Positions 39,989-50,240 are shown, numbered from the stretch's first letter. The stretch is DNA of 64,000 bases from an uncultured Flavobacteriales bacterium (GCA_943788115.1 CALSPA010000011.1:1-64000); one strand, 5' to 3'. A program made the numbers and translations. The notes: generated from the sequence alone by a model not told the origin.

Positions 39989-41890
39989 TTGATGATTAAA
40001 AAGTTAGTTCCTTACTTTCTTTTTGTATTAGCTCTAAATGCGGTTGGTCAAGATGTTGTAAAGTTTAACCATGTTTCGGGTAAATACGAAGATTCAATTC
40101 AATTAATTGTTCACGGAGATTTTGATGAGCTTTACTATACTCTTGATGGTAAAATCCCTAATAAATATTCCAAAGTTTTTAAAGATTCTCTACTAATTGA
40201 TAAAACAGTTTTGTTTAAGGCAAGAATCAAGAAAAATGGAAATCTTTTGGATACAGTTATAAATTCATTTTATCTAATCAATTTCTCAAAGAAATTCCCT
40301 GTGCTTTCAATTTCTATTGACAAGGAAGATTTATGGAGTGATAAAAAAGGTTTGTTTGCAAAAGGTGAAGATGCCTTTAAAGATTCTAATGGACATTTTA
40401 AAAATTGTAATTATCATAAAAAGTGGGAGAAATCAGTTTCTATTATTTATATAGAAGATTCACTTATTCTAAATCAAAATTGTGGTCTTAAGCTTTTTGG
40501 TGAATCTACTCGTGCAAACCCGGATAAATCTTTAAAGCTTATTGCTAGAAAAAAATATGGTTCAAAATTATTTGAGCATTCTTTTTTTCAAAATAAATCA
40601 TTGAACAAGCATAAGCAATTAGTGATAAGGGCATCTGGAAATGATTATAAAGGAACTCGTTTTAAAGATGTTTTAAGTGCATATCTGATTAGAAACATCG
40701 GAATTGATTACATGGATTATCAGCCTATACATCTTTACGTTAATGGTTCTTATTGGGGGGTTTATAATTTGAGAGAGAAAGTTAATGAGCATTATTTAAA
40801 ATATAACAAAGGTTTTGATGCTGATAGTGTTAATATAATGATGGGTAAATGGGTTAGGCAGCAAGGGTCCTCAAAGAGTTTCATGAAAATGTATCGCTGG
40901 TTCTATAAGCTAAAAGAAATGGATAGTTTGGCATATCTACAAGCAGGAGAGTTTTTAGACTTAAGAAATTACATGAATTACAGAATCTTTCAATTATTTA
41001 TTAATAACGCTGATTCTAGAGGAAATGTTAGGTATTGGAACTCGACAATGAATGATGGGAAGTTTAGAATGATTTTATATGATACTGATCATGGATATGG
41101 AAATTATAATAGAGCTTTTTTGCAGCACAGTTTGAGTGTAAATGATGAGTATTGGTACAACCCACCTTGGAGTACAAGGTATTTGCGAAAATTAATGAGT
41201 AATGAAGGTTTTAAAAATCAATTTTTGGTTCAATACAGTCATTTACTTAATACTTCTTTGCATAAGGATACGATTGTTAGTGCGGTTAATTACTTAAAAA
41301 ACATGTATCAATCTGAATTACCAAGGCCAAATGATCCGATAAATAGTCATTTAAGAAATGTGCCTCAATCACTAAGTAAGTGGGAGATAAAAGTTCAAGA
41401 GCTTAATCATTTTTCAAAGTTAAGGTATGATTTTGTGAAAAATGAATTACAAAGAATATTTGATTTAAAAGGTTGGTTTAGCTTAACTATAATAGGGAAT
41501 TCTGGTAGAATTAATGTGAATGATAATTTGCCTATTTGTTTGCCTTATTCAGGAAGTTATCTAAAGGGGACCTTTTTTACAGTTGAAGCGTTAGATGATG
41601 GTCCATTTGAATTTGTAAGCTGGTCTGATTTAGATACATGTAGAGAAAAGCTTATTTCTGGTAATTCTGATGTGGAATTACATCCAATTTTTAAAATTAA
41701 AGAAACCTTTGAATATAATTTAAGTCAGCTTGCAAAGGTTGATGTTGAAAAAAATAATAGAAATACTAAGGTTGAGGTTAATAGTTTCATTTGTTTTTGG
41801 ACAGGATGTGTTCTATTAATATCGGGATTATTTCTGATGTGTTTTGGTTTTTTTAGAATAAAAAAAGCCCGTCTAAGACAGGCTTTATAA
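39989..41890 (+). CDS. CotH kinase family protein with N-terminal chitobiase/FN3-like domain and C-terminal TM
   Basis: LKLFGESTRANPDKSLKLIARKKYG, LYVNGSYWGVYNLREKVNEHYL, FRMILYDTDHGYG motifs. Confidence 0.85.
   Translation: MMIKKLVPYFLFVLALNAVGQDVVKFNHVSGKYEDSIQLIVHGDFDELYYTLDGKIPNKYSKVFKDSLLIDKTVLFKARIKKNGNLLDTVINSFYLINFSKKFPVLSISIDKEDLWSDKKGLFAKGEDAFKDSNGHFKNCNYHKKWEKSVSIIYIEDSLILNQNCGLKLFGESTRANPDKSLKLIARKKYGSKLFEHSFFQNKSLNKHKQLVIRASGNDYKGTRFKDVLSAYLIRNIGIDYMDYQPIHLYVNGSYWGVYNLREKVNEHYLKYNKGFDADSVNIMMGKWVRQQGSSKSFMKMYRWFYKLKEMDSLAYLQAGEFLDLRNYMNYRIFQLFINNADSRGNVRYWNSTMNDGKFRMILYDTDHGYGNYNRAFLQHSLSVNDEYWYNPPWSTRYLRKLMSNEGFKNQFLVQYSHLLNTSLHKDTIVSAVNYLKNMYQSELPRPNDPINSHLRNVPQSLSKWEIKVQELNHFSKLRYDFVKNELQRIFDLKGWFSLTIIGNSGRINVNDNLPICLPYSGSYLKGTFFTVEALDDGPFEFVSWSDLDTCREKLISGNSDVELHPIFKIKETFEYNLSQLAKVDVEKNNRNTKVEVNSFICFWTGCVLLISGLFLMCFGFFRIKKARLRQAL
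41860..41886 (-). terminator. Terminator of rpsF-rpsR-rplI operon, inside the 3' coding end of the CotH gene
   Basis: Minus strand AAAGCCTGTCT-TA-AGACGGGCTTTTTTT-like hairpin (+ strand GCCCGTCTAAGACAGGC 41867-41883). Confidence 0.75.
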
Positions 41891-41913
41891 TTTAATTTGA
41901 AAAATAAATTTAT

Positions 41914-42360
41914 TTATCCTTCAGCAACTTCAAACTCTACATTAACAGAAACTTCTTTGTGAAGCTTTATGTCTGCTGTGTATTTGCCGACAGATTTAAT
42001 ATTGTCATTTGAAAGTTTGATGCTTTTTCTGTCAATATCGTGTCCTAAAGCTTTCAGTGAGTCTACAAGTTGAATAGAAGAAACAGATCCAAATATTTTA
42101 CCATTTTCACCAACTTTAGCAGCTACTACAATAGAAGCTTTTTTAATTAGTTTAGATAATTTATCAGCTTCATCTTTCAATTTAACTTCTTTATGAGCTC
42201 TTTGCTTAAGTGTTTCAGCTTGCATTTTTTTAACTGAATCAGTAGCTAAAATTGCAATTCCATTAGGGATTAAATAATTTCTAGCGTAGCCGTTTTTTAC
42301 AGTTACGATGTCATTTTTTTCACCTAAGGATTCAAAGTTTTTATTTAATAAAATTTCCAT
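41914..42360 (-). CDS. rplI: 50S ribosomal protein bL9
   Basis: MEILLNKNFESLGEKNDIVTVKNGYARNYLIPNGIA. Confidence 0.97.
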   Translation of the reverse strand: MEILLNKNFESLGEKNDIVTVKNGYARNYLIPNGIAILATDSVKKMQAETLKQRAHKEVKLKDEADKLSKLIKKASIVVAAKVGENGKIFGSVSSIQLVDSLKALGHDIDRKSIKLSNDNIKSVGKYTADIKLHKEVSVNVEFEVAEG

Positions 42361-42371
42361 TATTCCTAATA

Positions 42372-42641
42372 TTATTTTAATTGATCTACAACATAAGGTA
42401 AGATAGCAAGGTGACGAGCACGCTTAACAGCTTGAGATACCTTTTTTTGGTATTTAGCAGAAGTTCCTGTTAACCTTCTTGGTAATAACTTACCTTGTTC
42501 ATTGATGAACTTAATAAGGAATTTTGGATCTTTGTAGTCAATAAATTTAATTCCTGATTTTTTAAACCTACAATATTTGGTTTTAGTAACCTCAATGTTA
42601 ATTGGGTTTAAGTATCTAATTTCTGATTGATTTTCAGCCAT
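42372..42641 (-). CDS. rpsR: 30S ribosomal protein bS18
   Basis: [40 protein letters not shown]. Confidence 0.97.
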   Translation of the reverse strand: MAENQSEIRYLNPINIEVTKTKYCRFKKSGIKFIDYKDPKFLIKFINEQGKLLPRRLTGTSAKYQKKVSQAVKRARHLAILPYVVDQLK

Positions 42642-42661
42642 TTTTAAAAGTTTTAATAGTT

Positions 42662-43012
42662 TTAAGCTTTAGCAGATTTTTTTTCCGCCATAATACCTCT
42701 TCTTTTCTCAGCGTAGGCAACGTGATCTTTGTCCATTTTCATGGTTAAAAATCTCATTACTCGCTCATCTCTTTTGAATTCTACTTCAAGTTTGTTGATT
42801 GCATCTCCTTCAGCTTCGAACTCAAATAAGAAGTAAAACCCTGTAGACTTTTTTTGAATTGGATAAGCTAGCTTTTTAAGGCCCCAAGCTTCATCAAATT
42901 TTAATTTAGCACCACAACTTTTTAATGTCTTTTTGAATTTTCCGACTGCTTCCTTTGTCTGATCATCAGACAAAACGGGAGTTAAAATGAAAACAGTTTC
43001 GTAATTGTTCAT
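42662..43012 (-). CDS. rpsF: 30S ribosomal protein bS6
   Basis: [30 protein letters not shown]...[22 protein letters not shown]. Confidence 0.97.
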   Translation of the reverse strand: MNNYETVFILTPVLSDDQTKEAVGKFKKTLKSCGAKLKFDEAWGLKKLAYPIQKKSTGFYFLFEFEAEGDAINKLEVEFKRDERVMRFLTMKMDKDHVAYAEKRRGIMAEKKSAKA

Positions 43013-43131
43013 GTTGTTTATTTATTGGTTTATTTTAATAAGGTTGCAAATTTAATATTTTTTCTCTAACAAATAGAATAATTTAGTTTTTATATGTTAA
43101 TAACTATTATTTGCAATATTTACTTAAGCTT

Positions 43132-43161
43132 TTGGTAGGATAATTCTATCTTATATATTTG
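43132..43161 (+). promoter_or_regulatory. Putative Bacteroidota promoter TTG-N19-TATATTTG for dnaX
   Basis: TTG 43132-43134, TATATTTG 43154-43161, 9 nt before ATG 43171. Confidence 0.6.
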
Positions 43162-43170
43162 TTAAATCTT

Positions 43171-44921
43171 ATGTCAGAAGAAAATTTCATAGTATCAGCC
43201 TTAAAGTATAGGCCCTCAGAATGGGATGCTGTTGTAGGACAAAAAACTATTACCACAACTCTTAAACAGGCTATTGAAACTAATCAGCTTGCAAAGGCTT
43301 ATTTGTTTTGTGGTCCTAGAGGTGTAGGGAAAACTACTATTGCCAGAATTTTTGCTAAATCGATTAATCAATCTATTGGTAATGCTCAAGATGATTTTTC
43401 TTATAATATTTTTGAGCTGGATGCTGCTTCAAATAATTCTGTTGATGACATAAGAAACATAACAGATCAAGTTCGTATTCCTCCTCAAATAGGTGATTAT
43501 AAGGTTCATATCATTGATGAGGTACACATGCTTTCACAAAGCGCTTTTAATGCATTTTTAAAAACATTGGAAGAGCCACCAAAACATGCAGTTTTTATTC
43601 TCGCAACAACTGAAAAGCATAAAATTATACCAACTATATTATCTAGGTGTCAAGTTTATGATTTTAGTAGAATAACCATTAATGATATTGCCGATCATTT
43701 AAAAATGATTGCTGATAAGGAAAATGTTAAAACTGAGTACCAAGCCTTGTTAGTTATAGCCGAAAAAGCTGATGGAGCCTTAAGAGATGCCCTTTCATTA
43801 TTTGATCAAATGGTTAATTTTTGTAATAAAGACATTACTTATGATGCTGTTATTAAGAATTTAAACATTTTAGATCACGAATATTTTTTCAAAATGACTC
43901 AGTCATTTAATGAAAATGATATCCATTCTTGTTTGTTGTTGTTCAATGAGATTCTGTTAAATGGTTTTGATGGTCAGTTGTTTTTAAATGGCTTAGGAAA
44001 TCACATGCGAAACCTTTTGGTTTGTAAAGATGCATCAACTTTATCTCTTCTTGAGTGCAGCGATGATGTTAAGAAAAAGTATCAGGATCAATGTGCTTTA
44101 ATAAAATCTAAAGAGATTGTTGATTCTCTGAACATAATTGGTGAAGCTGATGTTCAATACAAAATCAGTAAAAATCAACGTTTGCATGTTGAGCTATCTT
44201 TAATGAAACTTGCTTCTCTGAATTTGTCGGCCGAAAAAAAAAAGTCAATAAATTTGAAATAATTCCTCCTTTAGCTTCCCGTCAATTAAGAGCTACTAAA
44301 GAAGAGCCTTCTTCAAAAGACAGTTTAAAAGAAATAGAGAAGGTAAAAGACGAAGTCTCTAAAGATGTAAATGAAAGTGTTTCAACTCAAGCTCCTTCAA
44401 AAAAAGAATTTCATCATGCTCTTCCAGTAAAAAATAAAAAATTAAAATCTAGAAATCCTTCGACTTCTATTTATAAAACGCAAGAAATATTAAAGAAGAA
44501 AAATGCTATTAAGACAGAAGAGGAAGACATGTCAAATAAACCCTCTACTGCTTTTACTTATGAAGAGCTGATGAAATTTTGGCTTGAGTTTTCAGAAAAA
44601 TTAAAGGCCAAGGGAAAAGGAGGGATGCACGCTACTCTCAACAAATATAAACCAAAGCTGAACGCTGAAGATTTTTCTGTGGATTTTGACGTTGATAGTG
44701 AATTGCAAAAAATTGAATTTCAACAACAGAGCCAAGATTTTATGAGCTTTATTCGTAAGTCATTAGATAATTATAGCATTCAGCTTAATATTAATGTACT
44801 TGCTCTAGATGAAACTGTAAAGGTTCACTTAGGAAGTAAAGATAAATTCCTTAAAATGGTTGAGAAAAATCCTGATTTAGATATTCTTAGAGAACAATTT
44901 AATTTAGATATTGAATATTAA
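43171..44921 (+). CDS. dnaX: DNA polymerase III subunit gamma/tau; zero frame ends at 44262, tau-like extension (to 44921) in the -1 frame
   Basis: RPSEWDAVVGQKTI, GPRGVGKTTIARIFAK, ELDAASNNSVDDIRN, IIDEVHMLSQSAFNAFLKTLEEPP. A10 run at 44234-44243 then G; -1 frame reads EKKKVNKFEIIPPLASRQLRATKEEPSSKDS...TEEEDMSNKPSTAFTYEELMKFWLEF... Confidence 0.93.
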
Positions 44922-44946
44922 ACAATTCAATTATCGTAGCAGTTAT

Positions 44947-44954
44947 TATATTTG
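44947..44954 (+). promoter_or_regulatory. Putative -7 element TATATTTG for def
   Basis: TATATTTG ending 4 nt before def ATG 44959; -33 not clear. Confidence 0.4.
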
Positions 44955-44958
44955 TTGA

Positions 44959-45540
44959 ATGATTTATCCAATTGTTGCATACGGTCATTCTGTTCTAAGA
45001 AAGGAATGTGATGAAATAAATGAAGGAGAAGATGTGTCAATTCTTATAGAAGACATGTTTCAAACCATGTATGCTGCAAAAGGTGTTGGTTTGGCTGCTC
45101 CCCAAATTGGTAAATCTATTCGATTATTTGTAGTTGATGCCACACCTTTTTCTGAAGAAGAACCGGAGAATAAAATTGAAAAAATTGATTTCAATAAACT
45201 TAAAAGTTTAAAAAAAGTCTTCATTAACCCTATAATCGAAAGTCAGTCAGGAGAAAAGTGGCCTTTTTCAGAAGGATGTTTAAGTATTCCAGGTATTCGA
45301 GAAGATGTAATAAGAGAGAGTGAAATTAAAATTTCTTACTTCAATCAAGATTGGGAGTTTAAGGAAGAAATATTTAAAGGAGTAGGTGCAAGGATAATTC
45401 AACATGAATATGATCATATTGAAGGAGTGCTTTTTACAGATTATCTAAACCCACTAAAAAAACGATTGTTGAAAAGAAAATTCACTGATATTTCTAAGGG
45501 GAAAGTTGATGTAGATTATAGAATGAAATTTTTAAAATAG
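44959..45540 (+). CDS. def: Peptide deformylase
   Basis: GVGLAAPQIG, EGCLSIPG, QHEYDHIEGVLFTDYL. Confidence 0.97.
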   Translation: MIYPIVAYGHSVLRKECDEINEGEDVSILIEDMFQTMYAAKGVGLAAPQIGKSIRLFVVDATPFSEEEPENKIEKIDFNKLKSLKKVFINPIIESQSGEKWPFSEGCLSIPGIREDVIRESEIKISYFNQDWEFKEEIFKGVGARIIQHEYDHIEGVLFTDYLNPLKKRLLKRKFTDISKGKVDVDYRMKFLK

Positions 45541-45546
45541 CTAGTA

Positions 45547-46092
45547 ATGAGATTTATAATAAGTGTGTTTTTTTTAATTGGTTTACTTTCATGTGAAACT
45601 AGAAACGAGGTGTCTGATAGCTTTAAGGACAACACAGCATTTAATGAACTTGTAGCCATTGAGAGAACTATTTTCAAAGAAGTTGTAGATGTTGAAAATT
45701 CTAAAAAGATTTCTAAAAAGGGAAAAGATTTATTAAAGCTTTCTCAAGCATACATTGCTTCAAACCCTTCTGACACTTTGCTTGAGAGAGTATACGAAAT
45801 GGCAGCCTTAGGTGCTGAAATTGGAGGTCTGTATAATGATGCGGTTAATTACTTGTATCTTGCTCAAAGAAATTTTCCTAAATCTGAGAAAGCTTCTATA
45901 TATTTATTTAATAGGGCTCGAATATTAGATGATGTTCTTCAAAAGAAAAAGCAAAGTATTTTAGCGTATCAAGAACTCATTGATCTATACCCAAATGATT
46001 CTATTTCAATTAGTATGAAAGCATACTTAGAAAGCGATTTAATGCAAAAATCAGAAGCCGAATTATTAGAATTTTTTAATTCTAATAATTAG
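45547..46092 (+). CDS. TPR-like lipoprotein
   Basis: Lipobox LLSC near N-terminus, TPR-like repeats. Confidence 0.65.
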   Translation: MRFIISVFFLIGLLSCETRNEVSDSFKDNTAFNELVAIERTIFKEVVDVENSKKISKKGKDLLKLSQAYIASNPSDTLLERVYEMAALGAEIGGLYNDAVNYLYLAQRNFPKSEKASIYLFNRARILDDVLQKKKQSILAYQELIDLYPNDSISISMKAYLESDLMQKSEAELLEFFNSNN

Positions 46093-46098
46093 GGAATT

Positions 46099-47487
46099 CT
46101 ACATGTGAATAACTTCGTCATATGCAGCAGCAGCAGCTTCCATGATAGCTTCACTCATTGTTGGATGAGGATGTATGGTTTTTATTAATTCATGTCCTGT
46201 TGTTTCTAGTCTTCTTATAGCAACAATCTCAGCAATCATTTCAGTTACGTTAGATCCAATCATGTGCCCACCAAGAAGCTCACCATATTTTGCATCAAAA
46301 ATTAGTTTGATAAATCCATCATTGTGACCAGCAGCACTAGCTTTTCCAGATGCTGAAAATGGAAATTTTCCAATCTTTAATTCATAACCTGCATCTTTTG
46401 CGGCTTGTTCAGTCATTCCAACAGAGGCGATTTCTGGACTACAGTAAGTGCACCCAGGAATATTTCCATAATCTATTGGTTCAGGATTTAAACCAGCAAT
46501 TTTTTCTACACAAGTAATCCCTTCAGCAGATGCAACGTGTGCTAGAGCTGGACCAGGAATAACATCTCCAATAGCATAGTAACCAGGCATATTTGTTTCA
46601 AAATATTCGTTTACAATAATTCTTCCTTTATCAACGACTATACCAACTTCTTCTAATCCAATTCCCTCAATGTTTGCTTCTATACCAACTGCTGAAAGAA
46701 CAACATCGCAAGATATTTTTTCTTCGCCTTTTTTAGTTTTAATTGTTACTTCACAAGATTTGCCGCTTTTATCAACTTTTTCAACAGATGAATTGGTCAT
46801 TATTTTTAGACCTTGTTTTTTCAGAGTTCTTTCTAGTTGTTTTGAGATTTCATCATCTTCTACTGGGACAATTTTGGGCATAAACTCAACTATAGTTACA
46901 TCTACCCCCATTGAATTGTAGAAATATGCAAATTCAACACCAATTGCTCCAGAACCTACAACAACCATTTTTTTAGGTAGTTTGGGTAAAACCATTGCTT
47001 TTCTGTAGCCAATTACTTTTTCACCATCTTGTTCTAAATTTGGAAGTTGTCTAGATCTTGCACCTGTTGCTATTATGATGTTTTTAGCTGAGTAGTCAGT
47101 AGTTGTCCCTTTTTCGTCTGTAACAACAACTTTTTTCCCAGGTAAAACTTTACCCATACCCATGATAATGTCTATCTTGTTTTTTTTCATCAAAAATTGA
47201 ACACCACCACTCATTTTCTCTGCAACAGATCGACTTCTTTTTACTATTTTATTGAAATCAGCTTTAAAGCCATCAACTTGAATACCATAATCTTCCGCAT
47301 GGTTAATATAGTCAAATACATTTGCACTCTTTAGCAATGCTTTTGTGGGAATACAGCCCCAGTTCAAACAAACTCCACCAAGCGATTCTTTTTCTACAAC
47401 AGCAGTTTTTAAACCTAACTGAGAAGCTCTTATGGCAGTTACATATCCTCCAGGACCACTACCTACAACAATTACATCATATTCCAT
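46099..47487 (-). CDS. lpdA: Dihydrolipoyl dehydrogenase
   Basis: GGVCLNWGCIPTKALL redox motif; IGDVIPGPALAHVASAEG; HPHPTMSEAI. Confidence 0.96.
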   Translation of the reverse strand: MEYDVIVVGSGPGGYVTAIRASQLGLKTAVVEKESLGGVCLNWGCIPTKALLKSANVFDYINHAEDYGIQVDGFKADFNKIVKRSRSVAEKMSGGVQFLMKKNKIDIIMGMGKVLPGKKVVVTDEKGTTTDYSAKNIIIATGARSRQLPNLEQDGEKVIGYRKAMVLPKLPKKMVVVGSGAIGVEFAYFYNSMGVDVTIVEFMPKIVPVEDDEISKQLERTLKKQGLKIMTNSSVEKVDKSGKSCEVTIKTKKGEEKISCDVVLSAVGIEANIEGIGLEEVGIVVDKGRIIVNEYFETNMPGYYAIGDVIPGPALAHVASAEGITCVEKIAGLNPEPIDYGNIPGCTYCSPEIASVGMTEQAAKDAGYELKIGKFPFSASGKASAAGHNDGFIKLIFDAKYGELLGGHMIGSNVTEMIAEIVAIRRLETTGHELIKTIHPHPTMSEAIMEAAAAAYDEVIHM

Positions 47488-47547
47488 TTGCTAAAAGTTT
47501 AATTAGAGTGCGAATTTAATAAATCTTCTTTTCTATAAAGAGATGTT

Positions 47548-48462
47548 TTAAATGTTTTTAATCTCATTTAATTTTTTAAATACTAAATGTGCTACTTTTT
47601 TTGCTGATTCAGGCTTAAATCTAAACCACAACTCTGGTTCTATTAGTTCTAACTCTGAAACGGCTAATTCGTTGTTGTTATCCCAAATAACATCAACTCT
47701 TGCATATATTGGTTGGTTTTCTAAAACGGCAATTACATTTTCAGCAAAATAAATTTCTTCTTCATTTGCTTGGTATTGGTTTACACTACCGCCAAAATCA
47801 TCTTGGACTCTAAAATCTCCTTTCTTCGCCATTTTTTGAACGGCATGACTATATTTTCCACCAAAAATCATAAATGAAATTTCACCTTTTGTTATAATGT
47901 TCTCTTGAAATTCTTGAATCATGAAATCTTCATGTTTGATTAAGCTCTTAAATTCATCTTCATAATTGCTAACTTGGTCTTTTGATATTTTGAAAGTATG
48001 TCTTGCCGCTCCAGAAATAGTAGGTTTAAGTACTATTTTGTTCCAATTAGTTTGATTCATTATCTCTGAAAGTAAGCTTTTAGTTTCTTTTGGGATGAAA
48101 TGAGAAGATGGAATGTTTATATTTTTTTCTGAGAGGTCCTTTAAATAATGTTTGTCAAGATTCCACATTATATGTTCATAACTGTTAACTAGTTTTATTT
48201 TTTCTTTTACTGAAATTAGCCAGTTGTGAAATTCTTTAAATCTATGAAAGTAATCCCAAGTAGTTCTGAAAATTGCAACATGAGCAGTTGACCAATTAAA
48301 ATCTTTTTTATCCCAAGGAACAATTTTTACTTTGCAACCAAGGTCTTCAAGTGCATTTTTCACAAGTCCATCTTCGGTAATTACATTTTGAACATATTGG
48401 TCTATTTCTTTGGGGTTTTCATAGCAGCTCTCAGTAAGTAATATTACATCAAATTCTTTCAT
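47548..48462 (-). CDS. ATP-grasp domain protein (RimK/glutathione-synthetase-like)
   Basis: KIVLKPTISGAARHTFKI, FMIQEFQENIITKGEISFMIFGGKYSHAVQK, YARVDVIWDNNNELAVSELELIEPELWF. Confidence 0.8.
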   Translation of the reverse strand: MKEFDVILLTESCYENPKEIDQYVQNVITEDGLVKNALEDLGCKVKIVPWDKKDFNWSTAHVAIFRTTWDYFHRFKEFHNWLISVKEKIKLVNSYEHIMWNLDKHYLKDLSEKNINIPSSHFIPKETKSLLSEIMNQTNWNKIVLKPTISGAARHTFKISKDQVSNYEDEFKSLIKHEDFMIQEFQENIITKGEISFMIFGGKYSHAVQKMAKKGDFRVQDDFGGSVNQYQANEEEIYFAENVIAVLENQPIYARVDVIWDNNNELAVSELELIEPELWFRFKPESAKKVAHLVFKKLNEIKNI

Positions 48463-48576
48463 GTTTTTAGTTCTAGATATCGATATTCAAATATATGTGG
48501 AAAATAACATTTGAGAATAAATTTTTTAATATAAATTTATCATGAATTTGAGCGATATAAATTAATGTAAAACAAG

Positions 48577-50235
48577 TTGAAGTATAATTTTAAAATAAAT
48601 AATCCTCATCAACATTTCATTGAAATATCTGCTGAGTTTTCTGTGAACGATAGGTCTACTATCTCACTTAACTTGCCATCTTGGAGACCAGGAAGATATG
48701 AACTTGGTAATTTTGCTAAGAATGTAAAAGATTTGATTGTTAAAGACAATTTAGGTAGTATTTTAAATTTTACTAAAACATCTAAGGATCAATGGTTGGT
48801 CAACACTGCTGGTGTTGAGACTGTAATTGTTTCTTATTTTTATTATGCAAATGAACTTAATGCTGGGTCTACCTATTTAGACGAAAATCAATTGTATGTT
48901 AATCCAATTAATTGTTGTCTTTTTGATGTAAATTCAATTGATGATGAATGCAATGTATATTTAGATTTACCTAGTGATTATACTGTAGCAACTTCATTAA
49001 AAACTACAATAGAAAATCATTTCATAGCAGCTAACTTTCATGAGCTAGTAGATTCTCCTTTTATTTGCAGTAATTCTTTAAAGGAATATCAATATACTTC
49101 ATTTGGTGTTGTTTTTCACCTGTGTTTTCAAGGGGAAGTTAAGCCAGACTGGAAGCTTTTGATTGACGATTTTAAGAAATTCACAGATTATCAAATCGAA
49201 AAATTTGGTAGTTTCCCTGTAAAAGAATATTATTTTTTATTTCAAATTACACCATATATTGCTTATCATGGTGTAGAGCATCAGCGTTCTACAGTTGTTT
49301 TGTTAGGTCCTTCTTACGATGTTTTTAAACAAAAGTATACAAGCTTACTTGGGGTTTCTTCACATGAATTATATCATACTTGGAATGTTAAAGGAATACG
49401 ACCAAAGGATATGTTGCCCTATGATTATTGCAAAGAGAATTATACTCATATGGGCTATGTTACAGAAGGTGTGACAACTTACATGGGTGATCGAACCTTA
49501 TATGAGTCCAATGTGTTTAGTATTAAACAATATTTTAAAGAGCTTGAAACTTTGCTCTTGCGACATTTCCATAATGACGGTAGAAAACATTATTCTGTTT
49601 CGGAGTCAAGTTTTGACACATGGTTGGATGGGTATGTTGCTGGTGTGCCTGGGAGGAAGGTGTCAATTTATGTGGAAGGTGCTCTTATTGCGCTAATTTG
49701 CGATGCTAGAATAAGACAACAAACCAACAATGATTTCTCATTACACGATGTTATTAGAGAGATGTACTCTGGTAGTAGTGAAGTTATTGGGTACGATAGG
49801 CAGTCGTATCAAAATTTACTTGAAAAAATTTCCGGAACAAGTTTTGCCGATATTTTTAATGACCTAATCTACGGCAATAAAGATTTCAACTCTTATTTAA
49901 AAGAGGCATTTGACTTTTACAATTGGTCATATTTACAAGAGCCTTCCATGAATAAAATTTGGAATTATGGAGTAAAGGCAAATTGGATTGAAGGTAGTTT
50001 TAAGGTTTTTAATGTTTTAGAAGGTGGTTCAGGAGCAAATTCTGGACTTGTAATTGATGATAAGATTCATTCTGTTAACGGTTATAAATTGAACAATGAT
50101 TTAAATAAGTGGCTCGAATATTTTCAAAATGATGAAATAGTGATTTCCTTTGAAAGAGCTGGTGAGCTAAAAAGACTTGTTTTAGTTTCTCCTAATAATA
50201 ATCAATATTTTAATTACAAAATGCTTAATAACTAA
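48577..50235 (+). CDS. M61 family metallopeptidase with PDZ domain
   Basis: HELYHTWNVKGIRP zinc motif, GVEHQRSTVVL, PDZ-like C-terminus; TTG start. Confidence 0.92.
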   Translation: MKYNFKINNPHQHFIEISAEFSVNDRSTISLNLPSWRPGRYELGNFAKNVKDLIVKDNLGSILNFTKTSKDQWLVNTAGVETVIVSYFYYANELNAGSTYLDENQLYVNPINCCLFDVNSIDDECNVYLDLPSDYTVATSLKTTIENHFIAANFHELVDSPFICSNSLKEYQYTSFGVVFHLCFQGEVKPDWKLLIDDFKKFTDYQIEKFGSFPVKEYYFLFQITPYIAYHGVEHQRSTVVLLGPSYDVFKQKYTSLLGVSSHELYHTWNVKGIRPKDMLPYDYCKENYTHMGYVTEGVTTYMGDRTLYESNVFSIKQYFKELETLLLRHFHNDGRKHYSVSESSFDTWLDGYVAGVPGRKVSIYVEGALIALICDARIRQQTNNDFSLHDVIREMYSGSSEVIGYDRQSYQNLLEKISGTSFADIFNDLIYGNKDFNSYLKEAFDFYNWSYLQEPSMNKIWNYGVKANWIEGSFKVFNVLEGGSGANSGLVIDDKIHSVNGYKLNNDLNKWLEYFQNDEIVISFERAGELKRLVLVSPNNNQYFNYKMLNN

Positions 50236-50240
50236 CGTCT

